Below are positions 11,401 to 24,790 of a stretch of DNA of 64,000 nucleotides, piece by piece; the stretch's first letter is position 1, and each line of letters begins with the position of its first letter. Below the pieces are notes generated by a model. The model ran no database searches. It was not told the DNA's origin and saw only the letters and a program-made list of their open reading frames with translations. The DNA is from Trichoplax adhaerens. Taxonomy: Eukaryota > Placozoa > Uniplacotomia > Trichoplacea > Trichoplacidae. The stretch lies in contig NW_002060945.1 in the NCBI RefSeq assembly GCF_000150275.1, forward strand, positions 3,371,172 to 3,435,171. Direction: 5' to 3'. A program made the translations under genes and the position numbers.

Positions 11401-14094
11401 AGAACCTATGATTGTGAACTCGCAATATACTCTTATCGCGACAGAGGGAAAAATCAAGGGAAATAACTTTTAAACTTAAGCAGAGTAATGGATATATATA
11501 TATATATGTAGTAGGAAAAAGTAGGATAGCCTTGACGATCCAAGCGGAAACTTTTCATTACTCTTTACGACATGACAAATAACACGTACAGTACTTTGAG
11601 CTAAAATTATTGTAGGTGATCGTGTCTGTCATAACTATTCGAATAATTTCCGTGAATGTCTACTCCGCAATCGAATAATGATCATGATCGAAATGATCAA
11701 TAAAGGGGCGTAAAATAAAAACTTTTTACTAATTCTATTGCAGTAGCTGTCAACAATGGATCGATTATTTTAACGCTGGGTGTTAATCAAAATAATATAT
11801 GTACTATGCACTACTACTTTATTGAAATTGCTGTCTAATAAATCAGTAACAATGTTCAGTATTTTTATAGACCATTTTATGCTTGCTCGATTTCAAAAGT
11901 AGGCCAACGCCATCAAACGCGCTATTCGTATTATCAATGTAAATGATTTAATCATTTGAAAATGAAGCATCAAATTAGATAAAGATTAAAATCAGACTGG
12001 AATAGAATTTTTACCTACTTTCTATATCACTTAATTCCCTATGTCAATATTGTTTTCATACAGAAGGCCCAAAAACGGCCCCAAAATATTTGGTATGCTA
12101 TATCGACGTAGTTTGAATTGAACTTAATTTACTCGACGATTAATATCCAAATCGGATTTGTCAATTTACTGGGAATATGCGGTAAACTGCTTCCATCCAG
12201 CTATGTTAGTAATTCTACCCAACCGTTGACATCATTTATGATCCCATATTAAAACTAGTAATGGCAAAATTGAACATGTCAATGACCAGCAAGGCAGAGT
12301 TGATGAATAATTGTAAATTCGTTGAAACATTTATCAGCTTGAATAGCTTTTAATTTGATCGTTACTTTAAATGTAAATACTGTAATTTCTATCTCCCTCT
12401 CTCTCCTACCAACTTAGACAGTGTAGAATAGATTAGTTTTAGAAAATTGGCAAAGTCCAAGCCATTAATGTACATCAGGGCTATCGGAAAAATGAGAGCT
12501 GCTCGCAGGAATATGACTACATCACAACTCAGTTAGCTAAGCCGATGATTCGTGATTTCCGTCTGGCCTGAGCGCTTTCGTCTCTATAATATCATTATTT
12601 ATTTAGCTAATCGATCAATGCAGTTATTTATACGTCGATTAAAACTAGGAATAGTTCTAGACCGTCAACCTACAATATAAGCGTATTAACTTTTTACATT
12701 ACCATGACAAAATTGATTAAATCAACGCTTCGTTGTCAATGATTACCTCTTAGATGGATAATATCAACATACAAAATTTACACTAAGACGCTATATACAG
12801 CACTGTCTATTGCTACATGATCAATTGATGATCGTATTTCTTGCTTGGATAGGTAAAATATTTCATAATTAATGACTCGTTATAATTAAATTATCTCCGC
12901 GATAAACTATAGAACGAATAATTACTTTCCTAACTGATCATTCGATAGACCCTTATGATATCATCGTTATCATGAACATGAAACGCAACTGCTACTATGG
13001 TTTAGGAGTCTTTAAATTGCTCTATCACTTATTTACCCTCTGAATGGCTCTTTATTATAAAATCCTGGTCAACGTATGTTTTGTCGTTGTTTTTTCATAT
13101 TGTATATAATTAGAAATCCCCAACCAGATTTGAATGAACCCAAGAACAGCTTTTTATAAGGGATATACTGTAAATGAATAATAGTCAATAACAAATTTTC
13201 GCTAGTCGAAATATTGACATTCAAATGAGGTTAAAAGAAAGAAAGAATTTCTAAAATTAGTTCAATAAAAATCACTTCATCAATGTATAACCTCTGTAAA
13301 CACACAGAATAGATATCCTGGCATGGGTACATTTTTGTAAAAATGTATCTATATGTGTATATTATATCTTTCCGATAGACAAGTCTTGAACCATCGTCTT
13401 TTTCCTCATATAAAAAATAAATGCTATTTGTTAATGACAAAAGATCCGAAAATAAACATCAATTTTTTAAAGAAATTGTAGTAGTATTAGCAGTAGATAA
13501 TAATATAAAATAGCTCTTGCTAATGTAATGTCAAAGTAGTACAATTTCAATTATCAACGTATACATTGGCAGCAATTTATTTTGGAAAGGGGAAGGAAGT
13601 GAAAAATAATCAGCTGTTCTATCATCTAGTCAATAATTTAACAGTTGTCATCGTTATTTATCCTTGCGTAGCTTACAATGGTAATTATTGTTTTATGGAA
13701 AAAATAGAAATAGAATATATCGTTGTCCGTATTTGTTATCGTTGAGTAGGCAATAATTATAATTGTACAAGAGATTGCTAAGGGTTTTGCATAGTTTATG
13801 ATCATATCAGGCTAGAGAAAAAATTGGAATTGTTTTACTTTCTGGCTATCCAATACCTATAATAATAAGTAAAATATCCAAATCTTCAATAAGTATTAGC
13901 TAATAGGACAGTCAAAATCTAGCTATTAGAGCTAAAAGGCAATACTATAGCCAATCCATAATTTCATGACTACTGCATACCTGTAAACTCTATCATTCGT
14001 AGATATTCTTCTAATAGTAACCTTGGGACTTTCTATTCTTCTACTAATATTGCATCGTATTATATTCTCTTGGCTAGCTAATATCTTGTCAGCA
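8461..14094. other. Gene-poor interval between CCDC124 and guanylate kinase
   Basis: About 5.6 kb without a recognisable conserved exon on either strand. It contains one short unassigned ORF (10102-10332), an imperfect direct repeat of ~50 bp (about 9948-10000 and 10010-10057, sharing AACCTCTCTC and CGGCACTA-AGC-AAGC) and a short TA microsatellite near 11492. It may hold regulatory DNA, noncoding transcripts or rapidly evolving exons that cannot be recognised by eye. Confidence 0.4.
10102..10332 (+). CDS. Small unassigned ORF
   Basis: ATG at 10102 opens a 76-codon frame ending in TGA. The product is acidic and polar at the start (MDADEFSEEKNNSLIRS), has a hydrophobic MIIFDTLN stretch, and matches no family I know. 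Flanking splice-like sites are not convincing. An open frame of this length is easily produced by chance here, so it is recorded only as a possibility. Confidence 0.15.
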   Translation: MDADEFSEEKNNSLIRSKNESHRVDMIIFDTLNTIGNTTVNAYRTFPYRSISVLPSSSFTETVDTSNFLIETCNQY

Positions 14095-15859
14095 ATGGCA
14101 CTACGATCGATTGCTTTTTGTGGCCCTTCTGGAAGCGGAAAAAGTACCTTAATTAAGATGCTACTCAAAGACTATCCTTATTATTTCGGCTTAAGCATAT
14201 CACGTAAGTTAAATCGTAAACGATATGTAAATGGATAATATCAAATAGATCAATACATTGTTGCTGTTAAATTTATAATATACATGCCATAATTAAATAA
14301 GTTAATATTATTAATATACTTGCAACACTAAAACTGATCTAACGCTAACTAATCTAATTCTACATTACACAATACAAAATTTAAATACTATTCGACATAA
14401 TCATAATATGGAAATGGTGTTGTAGCATGTCGATAATTAGTAGTACTTGATAGCAATTAATGATCGCAACAACCTTACGGAGTCATACTGAAGATAAAAA
14501 TATATGCTTGTATATACACACCAGTATAACTAAAACATGGATGACTATATGAATATAACTACAGTCTCAAGCAGACACCCATTAAAATATTCTTACCTTA
14601 TTTATGGAATATAGATACTACGCGTAAACCTCGACAAGGCGAGCAAAACGGCAGGGGTAAATAGTCATACAATATAATGGAATATTATCTTAATTGATGA
14701 TTGTATTGATATTTGAATAAAGGTTTAAGTGTCAACTTTGCATATCGTCATGGTAGAATATTATTTTACCCAACGTGATGAAATGACTAGACGTATTAAA
14801 AATGGAGAATTTATTGAGAGTGCAGAATATTCGGGCAATCTGTATGGTACAAGGTAATCAATAAATTTCGGTAACAAACTCTATAAAATATCTTCTAATA
14901 ATATCTCCAGTCGCTAACAAACCAAATAATTTTCCTAATTCCATCATTACAATCACATCTGCTACAGCAAAAAAGCTGTCCAAGATGTAACCAATAGTGG
15001 AAAAGTGTGTCTATTGGATATCGATGTCCAGGTATTAAATTAAATCTATCATCACTGTTATAAAGTTTACAATTTTATACATCTACCAATTAGACAATAG
15101 AAGCTGTACATAGTACTACCATATCCAAGTATCATAACAGGCGCTATCAACGGATTGCCATTCTTATCATGGATCTGCTCTTAATTTTAATAGGGAATAA
15201 AAATACTTAAAAAAACCGATCTACCAGTAACTTATATATTCATTAAGTCACCAAATCAGGCAGAATTGGTAATCATTCATAATTAGTTTCAGTTTTTATC
15301 TTATATTAATTATAAAATAGACAACTTAAGCTCTTTTACAGGTTTGATTTTTGGGGATTACGTAGGATATTGTAATTTTTAATCACTATAAAAATTGAAT
15401 CATATAATAGGAGAAACGACTTAGAAATCGTGCGACAGAAACTGAGGAAAGTCTACAGAAGCGATTAAAAACTGCAATTATTGAAATGGAATTTGGTATG
15501 TTCCATATAATCCTTTACTTTCAGTTTTGGCTTTTGCTGTTAATTAACATTTCCAACCCATTATTACTTATTTTTATAAAGGAGAATCACCAGGAGTCTT
15601 TGATCATATTATCATTAATGATCACTTGCCAGATGCTTATAGTAACCTTAAAGCAGCAATTACGACGGTACTATAGCGCTTTTAAGTTCTAATGACTATT
15701 GCCACTGAATGTAGCTATCAACATTTCCTTCACTATAATTATGTCGATTTCAGTAGTACCCGATATTTACTTTGCGTTTGGCAAATTTTCTATCTTATAT
15801 AGGAAATAGAAGCAGCTAAGAGGTTTCACGAAGAAAATGGAAATTCAACGAAATTTTAA
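14095..15859 (+). CDS. GUK1: Guanylate kinase
   Basis: Converts GMP + ATP to GDP + ADP in the cytosol. Eight exons: 14095-14203, 14615-14656, 14757-14853, 14968-15031, 15194-15268, 15411-15495, 15582-15667 and 15803-15859. They total 615 bases, 204 aa, the normal size of the animal enzyme. The P-loop GPSGSGKS spans residues 10-17. GMP-binding features are visible: [11 protein letters not shown] (36-46, with R40 and R43), EYYF (51-54), [16 protein letters not shown] (67-82, with E71 and Y80) and LLDIDVQG (98-105). The lid and C-terminal parts read [14 protein letters not shown] and [10 protein letters not shown]. The frame is open upstream of 14095, but the M-A-L-R start is at the usual distance from the P-loop. 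It is convergent with the NDK-domain gene. AATAAA lies at 16216. Confidence 0.96.
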
Positions 15860-17348
15860 ACAAGTGTGATCAAAAATTCGTATCTAGAGTTATATTCCTT
15901 AGCGATGATCATCAGAGTACCCATATTTCATCCGTAGCTCATAACTACTCAGAACTGGTGTTTGAAACTTTTTTGCGCATTTATTTTTATTATTTTAAGT
16001 AGATAATTATCCATTAGATGCTACTCAAATTCGATAAATATTACTATTATCATGGAAGTTTGTCTTTACATGCATATCTTTGATACTTCACATAAACCAA
16101 CTCTGTAGCGTATTTCATTTTCTGCGTTCCGATAAATATAATCAAGTACGGGTATATTTAAACCATTTCTGTAAATTTACTTGCGAAACCTCATGTTGAA
16201 AACGATAAACCGATGAATAAATAGCACTGTTTGAAAATTATCTATTAACATAGTGGATAGTTGCAAACTTATCACTACTGTTTTATTGAACAGATGATAA
16301 CGGTAGTGTACTGGAAATGAATTTTTGCCCGGTACGTAGGCTTGATTACTGGACATAAATGTATTTAATTAAGTTAATTAATATCTATCTACGATAAGGT
16401 CATTATTATTCATAAACTTTACACTTTCTACTAATATTATCCCGAAAATTAGTATTCTTCAGAATGAAACTATCTCGTTATATTAGACAGTTACTGCGAT
16501 TAGCAATTCAGAAGGCAAATGTTCCTAATTAGTTAAGCATAGCAAATTAACGATGTATACCGATTTGGTGTCCTACATAACAATGATCTAGCTATAAACT
16601 GCAATAAATTGTAACCTCTTTACGAAAATTATGGAAGGTCTATCTTTAAGAAACGTTTATTTCATACCGTATATCACCGATAGCTTCATAGCTTCGGATT
16701 GTACGGATATACAAGTAATTCTATTATACTAATTGGTTCGTAAATAATAAAAATAATTAATTACCTAAGTTGGACATGATGATACTAACAGTAAAATAAA
16801 AAAAGCTAGAAATTGCCTCTAATGTACTTATTAGTTTTTGGTTTTGCTTCATAAGAATATTCATTAACAGAAATGCAATTCGTATCACAAGATCGTTCAA
16901 ATGACTTCAGTAGGAAGTAGTAAAAATTATAGGTTCGCTTATAGACTTATTATTTACACCTCAAATGAGCCACAATCAAGTAGTTATCAGTTACATAATT
17001 ATATGACAGTATAATGGCATACAGTATTATACAATTGGCTATCAATACTTATTAATTAATATGTATGCTATTAACACTGTGGAAATAGCAAAAATTTCTG
17101 GTAAGAATGAATCTGAAATTTATATTCAATCCAACATTTAACTTGAAAAACTTACTACAAGTTATACCTACCAATAGTTGATGCAATACTATAATCTTGC
17201 TATCATATTGCGCAATTATCCAATGTAGCTATTATTATATAATTATCGATAAATTCTTGCAAGGAATAACCATCAGTCTAAATTTATAAACCATCGATGA
17301 TTATTACCAATTTAATTTGCTGAAAAAAGTGAAAGAACCATAACTTTA
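15860..17348. other. Convergent 3' intergenic region
   Basis: About 1.5 kb of AT-rich noncoding DNA between the stop codons of guanylate kinase (+) and the NME8-like gene (-). Apart from an AATAAA at 16216, I see no exon, RNA gene or repeat. Confidence 0.45.
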
Positions 17349-20300
17349 CTATTCTGTGAACTTTTCTTCTGGAATATCATCTCCTGCAGTATCTTCAATT
17401 TTATCATCATCTGTTTTATCTGCCTGCGGGGGCTCAGCAGAAGCATCTTCTGCTGCATTTTGATCACCATCCAGCTGGGAGTTTTCCACTGGCTGTTCTT
17501 CATCAGGAGGTGAATTTTCCGCTTCCGCTGTTCTATCGTCGTCACCAGTAACTGAAGCTACTGGTTCAGTATCTGCTTCTGCCCCTTTCTCCTCAGCATT
17601 TACAGAGATGTTATCTTGTTTTTGACTTGCAGCTTCCGAAGCTTCATCTTGTTGTTCATCTCTAACTGATTTATTATCTTCAGTATTATCAACTTCTTCT
17701 TGCTCCTCATTATTAACTGCATCTGCATCTACAATAATAATAGCGCTAATTAAATTAGTAATAGCTTCAAATAACTTACAATTTTGATAGAACCAACACA
17801 ATATAATCATATACATATTTTAAGTCTATCAGCTTTACCATTTGTCTGAGCCTCTTCTGAATTTTGTTCACTATCTTGATCATTTGTACTCTTATTATCG
17901 TCTACTTCAGGATGTGCACTCTCTGAACGATCACTCTGATGCAAACTAGTGGTATCGCCATCTTCTTTAGTGCTCGCATTTTCAGCTTGATTACCCTCCT
18001 GATATATTATAATAAGCATTTCATGATCAAACTTAAAAAGAAGTAAAGCATTTTACTTATAAACAAAAGTATTGGTAAAATATCTGTTCCGCGCTCTTGA
18101 CTCAGAATTTCTTTTAAATTTCTAACGGTAATTTTCATCATGTGCATATTTCGTCAATATTAAACTTAGACTCACGTCTTCAACCGGTACTTCATCATGT
18201 TGCTCTTCTTCAACAAAATCAGCATCTTTCCCAGCTTCATCTTCCAGTTCACCATCTTCAGGTACATTTTCTTCATTTGTTGTATCTCCATTAATCGGCT
18301 TACCATCATCCGTTTGATCTACTGCTTGTTCCTCAAAGTCATCACCGTAAGCTTCTTCTTCATTCCCCTCATCACCAACTAAATCACAGATAAATTACAA
18401 GAAAACGATATAGATTATCAGTAGATGTTTAAAACTCTTCAAAAATCGATATTGAAGGCGATAGCAATAAACCTATTATCCTTTATAACAACTAAACATT
18501 TACCTTTCAAAGCCTTTGTGGCTGAACTTCCGAAGACGACACCAAGTTTATCTACTGCTTCTTCATAACTCGTACTTCCATGCAATGCATTAGATACAAT
18601 ATTGGATCCAAACATAGCTCGAAGTCTAAGATGATTAACGAAATGAATCATTTAGTAAACGAAATTATAAAGATATTTGTAAAATAAAATGATTATAGTT
18701 TTTTAAGATATAATTTATCAACGTATGAACGTACGAGGTGGGATCCTTTTGCTTAGCAACATCAGGATCATTACAGCCGATCATCTTTCTAAAACCTGAA
18801 ACGGCTTCTTCTTTCTCCAAAATCATAAATAGGGATGGTCCACTAATATAATAAATATACAAGTAAAGCAATATTTAATAAAACAGAATAAAATAAAGTA
18901 AGCTGGCTAATATACCTAATCAATTTCATGTTAAATAACGCATTATTGTGATACTGTAATTAATTAAATAAAAATTAGACTAATAATTCAATTATAGCTG
19001 CAATTTGGTTTACCTGCTCAAAAGGGAAGTCAAGCTGTCAAAGAAATCCTTTCCTTCATGTTCTTTATAAAACTTAGAAGCTAGTTCCTTGGTTAATACA
19101 GTTTCCTCTTGCATTGCAATATTAAATCCAGCATTTTCAATTTCTTGGATAATTTTTTCTATGTACGTGAAATTAAGGAAAAATATTAAGATGAGATGAA
19201 TTCAGCTATAGCTCTAGTTAATTCCAATAAGAAATCTACATTTCGAGTAGTGATACTTGGGTAAATTTACCTTTATTCTCCATTCCATCAGGCTTAATCA
19301 CAGCTAAAGTTTTCTCAAGAGTCTTCTTCCGCTCTGGGAAAAAGAATTCCAATTCTTTTTCCGCGGATTCATGATTTTCACTACCATGAACTACATTAAC
19401 ATCATCCGAGCTATAACGAGCTCGCAAACTAAAAAATTCAACACAGAACTAACATCAGCTCTCTTATATCGCGAAAGGTATTATAGTGAAGGTTTGCGTT
19501 TGTAAACATATCATACCTCGATGGTGCTAGCTCTTTGGCAAGGTTAACATCGGGTGGTCCAATCATATCTCTCCAAGCATCAACACTATCTTGTTTTGCT
19601 AATGCCAAGGCAACTAATGGACCACTAATATCGAGTAAAAGTTAGCATTAACTATAGTATCAAAATATATAGTACATCTAGAATGTTGCTTTAAACACAT
19701 TGATCGCTTAATTCTGTTACACTGAGACCACAGATCAAAATTAGCGTGATAAAAGTATAAGTATGTACGGTACATTAGGATGAAAATGATAGTCAATGTT
19801 ACTATCGAGAATTCCAATTCATAAATTGCTTTAACTAACCTAGTCATTCGTGTAATTAATTTCTCAAAGTAATCCTTCGATTTATGCTCTCTATAAAACT
19901 CCTCAGCTTCTTCTCTCGTTAACTGTATTTCTTTTTGAATAGCAATAGTAAATCCAGCATCTTCAATCGCTCCTATAATTCTCTCTGAAAGATATTTCAA
20001 AAATTTTGGTACACAATGTAAAAATTGCATTTATTATACGCATTACAGATTGTAATTAAGAATAAATCCATGAATTTATTATAAATAATGGAGTGTAATG
20101 AAATACATACGTTTGCTTTCGGAGTCAGTTTCGGGTCTAATTAGAGCAAGAGTTCTTTGCAGCCTCGATGGAGGCCTTTCCTCAGTTTGAGGACGAGAAC
20201 GAATGACTTTAGGTACAGAAAAGTCTGGGAAGAAAAAGGCTAGTTCCCTATTATATTAAAAAATTTAGGAGAAATTGCTTACAACTTCTGGTAGGATGTT

Positions 20301-22732
20301 GTCATGTATATATCAAAGTAGCTAATTTACCTAGCAGCATTATCTAGTGAATCACTGCCATGGAGACCATTCAACCTTGCATCCGTACCATATAAAGATC
20401 GCCAAGCCTCTGGATATTGCTCCTTTTCTTCAGCTGCTTCTGGAGGCCCAATAATTTCTTTCCACTCATTAATAATACCATCACCAACTCCGTCCTTGCT
20501 TAATATTAGTACACAACATGGGCCGCTGCAATAGAAATTTTGATGAGTTCAGGCAAGGTTAATAGGTAACTATTGATACATTTTACTTATCCATTAACTG
20601 AATAACTAGCCTAGGTAGTTTTAAAACTATTATAATATAAGTATGATTAAAATATATATAATACCTAGTCATATAATCGATTAGCTGCTCATAATAGTCC
20701 TGTAGATATTAAGAAAGGACATTTTTATTTTTAGTCTTACTTAATTATCATACTAGTATAGAAAGGACTTATGCATGATTTCGTTTATTTAACTTAGCAA
20801 TGATATCTTACAGTGTCTTGGTGTTCCTTGTAAAGTTCAGTAGCTTCATCCGTAGTTAATATTCTTATTTCTTGTTTCAAGATCATGATTCCAGCTTCTG
20901 TTAACTAAATGGATTACCGTAATGTAAGATTTTCCTTCCGAAAAGACAAAGGGAGCTAAAAAACTATTTCTATAATAATCGTACGTTATCTATTATTTCT
21001 TCCATTTTTCCTTCCTGTACGGCATCTGGTTTTATAATAGCGATGGTAACCTCCTTCGGTACCTCTATAATAGTTTAAAATTAGCAATATCAAATTAATA
21101 CCCTCAAAATTTTAGTACTCGTACATTGCCAGTAGTTTATAACTGCTAAAGCCCAAACGTTGATAGTTTAAAACTAAGAAATTTAGCTTACTTCGTTTTT
21201 CTAGTTCTATCTCGTATTGTTTACGTTCTTCTTCTGCACGTCTTTCTTCTTCAACTCGTTGTATTTCCAAGTCAATAATCTGATTAAGTCATAAAAAAAA
21301 GTAGCACACGTTAAGGTAAAGATGATAAAATTTCTTAAATTGAAAATAGGGGATCTTTACAAAACATTTAGTGTTGCTTCTCACCTCAATTCTATGTATG
21401 CCATAACGATGAACTTGATGTTCTTTATCTAGCTGCTCATGAATTTGTCGAACAAGCAATGGTACATTAGCTCCTCTTACTATACTAACGAGAGTTTCAC
21501 CCTGGAGGGAATATTAAGATTGAATATTTTCGTTAATAAGAATAATGCTAGTGCTAACAAACTCAAATTATGAAATTATTGACAATTTTAATAACGATAC
21601 CCCATAAAAGAGAAAGGTTGGCTGAGATTTATTTCTATAAGCTGATAACTGATCAATGTTGTCAGATTCGGCCTATGAATAATACCATTAATAATATTAT
21701 TAATACCCCATTTAGAAACTGAAGATATAAAGTATTAGCATTAATGCTATAATTGGTTTAACATTTTTACTTAGCAATACTTACCACAGCAAATTGTAAA
21801 AAATCATCGCCAATTTCATTACGTACTTTTCTCAGAGTAGATGCTATGCTTTTACATGGTCCACACCAAGCAGAATAAACATCTACAACTGTAGTAGATT
21901 AAAAGGATAAACTATGATATGAAGCCGTGCTATCCTACGCCTTACAGTATATAGTTTATGCATGAAACATCGTTTGTCCAGATAATTTTACGGAATAAAA
22001 CATGTACTCCTATACAAATAACAAATCACTAACCTTTCAATCCTTCAGTAGAAAGTAATTCTTCCCACTGCGCGTTTGTTTGAACAACCGTCTACAAAAT
22101 TAAATGGTCAAGTTTGGATGAGCGGGTGATACAAGGCATAAGTTAAATAAAAGTAAACAGTTATATGTGGAACAAGCCCCAAAAACAGGTAATCAAGTAA
22201 AACCAATATATTAGGTGAAGCTTTATCGCTAAACTAATTAGGAAACAGCAGACAGTTTGCGTTTTATTAGGAATGGCAAGAGTGATATAATATCAATATT
22301 CGTATGGTAGTGAAGGCGTGTGATAGTGTTAACTAACAGTAGATACCATATGACTCATTTTAGGAGTACTGCATAACACATCCCATTTTCTTAATAATAC
22401 TATCTGGTATATCAATACTTAAGTCAAAATTAATGCCAGTTACTGGCATAAACTCATTCGATCCTATTTATACAATAATGGCATCATTTAATTATCAACT
22501 TTCGAAGGAAAGAATAGCATCCTACTGGACGATGTATTTGAGCCCGTTACAACCCTCTTCTTCGATGAAATTATCCTCCGTTTATAACAGGCATACTTAT
22601 AAGTACGGTATATGAGGAAAAGATGATGAAATATACAATTTTTTATCATTATTAACGTGTTGGTAGCCTGTCTATGAAGGTAATAATTGAAAATTGTACC
22701 TGAAATTGGATATCGACTTTCTTCCTAGCCAT
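17349..22732 (-). CDS. NME8: Thioredoxin/triple-NDK axonemal protein (NME8/TXNDC3, dynein IC1-like)
   Basis: Twenty minus-strand exons: 22700-22732, 22034-22091, 21785-21888, 21601-21672, 21385-21501, 21192-21279, 20985-21064, 20812-20904, 20665-20699, 20331-20525, 20111-20247, 19840-19984, 19517-19624, 19271-19428, 19014-19158, 18735-18842, 18504-18625, 18176-18378, 17839-17998, 17349-17728; 2541 bases, 846 aa. Domains: thioredoxin 1-110 with an intact WCGPC (38-42); charged EER-rich linker 128-158; NDK1 ~163-300; NDK2 ~322-455; NDK3 ~461-595; Asp/Glu-rich tail 600-846. All three NDK domains keep the phosphate-accepting His: NGLHGSDS (H282), NVVHGSEN (H436) and NALHGSTS (H574). The catalytic Lys motif is IKP in NDK1 and NDK3 but IRP in NDK2 (R329), so NDK2 may be weakened. 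This architecture is that of outer-arm dynein intermediate chain 1 in sea urchin and ascidian and of vertebrate NME8. A ciliary role is inferred from family membership. Confidence 0.93.
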
Positions 22733-23328
22733 TTTGTGGATAGTTAGCTTCGTTTGTTGCCGATAGCAACGGTGATGATGTTATAACGCATGGGCAATCG
22801 GTCAAAGCAACGTCTGGAAGACAGACGGACGTCAATTGACCGTTCACGTCCATTGCGTCTTCTAGTCATTTTACTTACACCTGTCGAAGGTTATAATCAT
22901 ATACTGTACTTTGAATTTAACTTTTTTTCATCTCTATGGCAAGAGATTCCTTATGTTTTCCCTTTCTTTTACCTCAATGGTACTACTAGGAACTACTAAA
23001 AGTATGCAACATGTATCCTTCCTTTTGTAAACTATACGAAGTTGAATGAAGTATTAAACATTGCTGTAGCAGGACTATTCAAAAAGAGTACTGTAATGAT
23101 TACAGATAATAATAGTGGGGATTGGGGGCCATTTGTTGTTGTTTTTTAAATCGGTATCCTAACTTCATGGCTCTTGGAAGAGTTTTTAAGCCATAAATAT
23201 AAACAGTATAACTAGGAATGTTCTGTGCTCGCCGTTGACTGTTGGCTTTTTACAGAAGAAGAACCAAAGTGCACCGAAACAAGTCAGACCACAGACCACT
23301 AGATGCCGCATAAAGTATCCAGTGGTCC

Positions 23329-23736
23329 ATGGTCAGGCTCGCTGGTAATCAATGTAAAAATACAAGCATTATATTGTATGATCATTCCATTCCGCACTCA
23401 GAGTCTCTACTCCACTCGAGTACTACATTGGATAGCATTTGGAAGAGTTCCCTAGGCACAGACTGTAAAAAGGATGCCAACATCTCGTGTTGGCCAACAT
23501 TGGCTTTTTGCATCAACAATAATAAGAAAACCGAAGCACATTTAAACAGTAACAGATTCAAGTCAGGCCCACTGGTAACCGAAAGACTTATTCCATCCTA
23601 CAGTCTACACGAGTTACGAGAACTTGCGATTAGGGCAGCGAAACTGTTGGAAGAACGAATAGTTGAGGAGTCTCTGGAGTGGTTATTCCATCGGAGACTC
23701 GAAGCTGTAGCTACACTACTGTACCTGTATAGTTAA
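23329..23736 (+). CDS. Unassigned 135-codon ORF
   Basis: Runs from an ATG at 23329 to a TAA. I do not recognise the product. It has a Ser/Cys-rich N-terminal part and a C-terminal amphipathic stretch rich in Leu, Arg and Glu (LHELRELAIRAAKLLEERIV, then EESLEWLFHRRLEAVATLL) that would form one or two helices. The local sequence is less AT-rich than its surroundings, which both makes long ORFs likelier by chance and is typical of exons here. No flanking exons were identified. It may be a small single-exon gene, one exon of a larger gene, or spurious. Confidence 0.3.
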   Translation: MVRLAGNQCKNTSIILYDHSIPHSESLLHSSTTLDSIWKSSLGTDCKKDANISCWPTLAFCINNNKKTEAHLNSNRFKSGPLVTERLIPSYSLHELRELAIRAAKLLEERIVEESLEWLFHRRLEAVATLLYLYS

Positions 23737-24424
23737 TACAGTATCTGCAGTTACGGCTATTATTGTAGTCACTGTAAACTATTTTTCTCTCGATAGCCTA
23801 TTTATATTGACTTTCGGACGAGTTGAGGAAGGATTCTACAAATCTACAACATACCAATACTATTAAAGTATCAATCCAGTCACTAAAAATTATCTTGCTT
23901 TCAGGTTATCAAGTAGGATATACATAGACGTACTTTGAAGATTTTTTAGTAACTCCGATGGAGGGATCTATTGGGATCTGTTGATCGACTTGTATTCATC
24001 AAATAACATAAGAAATGGACGTTAAAATGCTCTCCCATTGGGTTATTATAATTCATCTTGAAACAACGTTGTTCAAGCTTGATGGAAAGACTCCAAATTG
24101 CAACGCAGTGATGTTAGCGAAGAGTAACACTGAGGATACGTTAGTCCATGGATGTCAATCAGTACTTTGCATAATAATATTGCTCATGACCATTATGATT
24201 ATGGACTGTTTGGAAATGATGTGCAACATCTCTGTTTACTCCTTGTATAATATAAATATAATTATCATGATTGAAAAGAGCATTCCATAGATCCCATGAT
24301 ATAATAGTCGAGGAAGTAGGCAATAAGAATAAAAAGTAATATCTTCGTTTAATGAGAAAGCTTATCCCATATAGAAAAAGTGATCCAGATTATTGAAGAA
24401 TTCTTCCTCTATTCTAAAGTCTTG

Positions 24425-24790
24425 ACATCATTATGCGAATACCTACTATAGAACAACTACGCAAATCGAGGCACTGCCTTCTGAACAGTGCATTCCTTTA
24501 TATCACTATGACCTCATCAATACAGGACCACAATAATTAGTGAAGTACTGTTATGGATATTTCTTCAAATTAAAGTCTGTTCTCGACTTAGTATATTTTC
24601 ACGTTGTAAATAACATCTTTATTTACTGCAACGATGCAAATCAAGACGCAGCTCTTAGATAAAAGGTAATCTTTTCTACAACTACAGATCTACCAATACA
24701 GGACCACAGTAATCCGTAAATATTAAGTATTGCTTCAAAATGAATTCTACTCTCGACTTAAAAATCTTCCTAGTGACAAGTGACATCTTG
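24425..24790. repeat. Two-copy ~179-bp tandem repeat
   Basis: CAATACAGGACCACARTAAT occurs near 24515 and 24694. It is followed in both copies by GTGAAGTA/AAGTATTGCTTCAAA, TTCTCGACTTA and GTRACATCTT. The copies are diverged. No coding signal. Confidence 0.6.

Noticed and set aside
14023-14094. N-terminal extension of guanylate kinase
   Set aside because: The frame is open but the residues are hydrophobic and unlike the family. The ATG at 14095 puts the P-loop at the usual distance from the start.
18197-18382. Plus-strand ORF over the acidic tail exon of the NME8-like gene
   Set aside because: Shadow of the minus-strand exon 18176-18378, which joins in frame on both sides and encodes the acidic tail.
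22433-22615. 60-codon plus-strand ORF near the start of the NME8-like gene
   Set aside because: It lies in intron 1 of the minus-strand gene and shows no family features.
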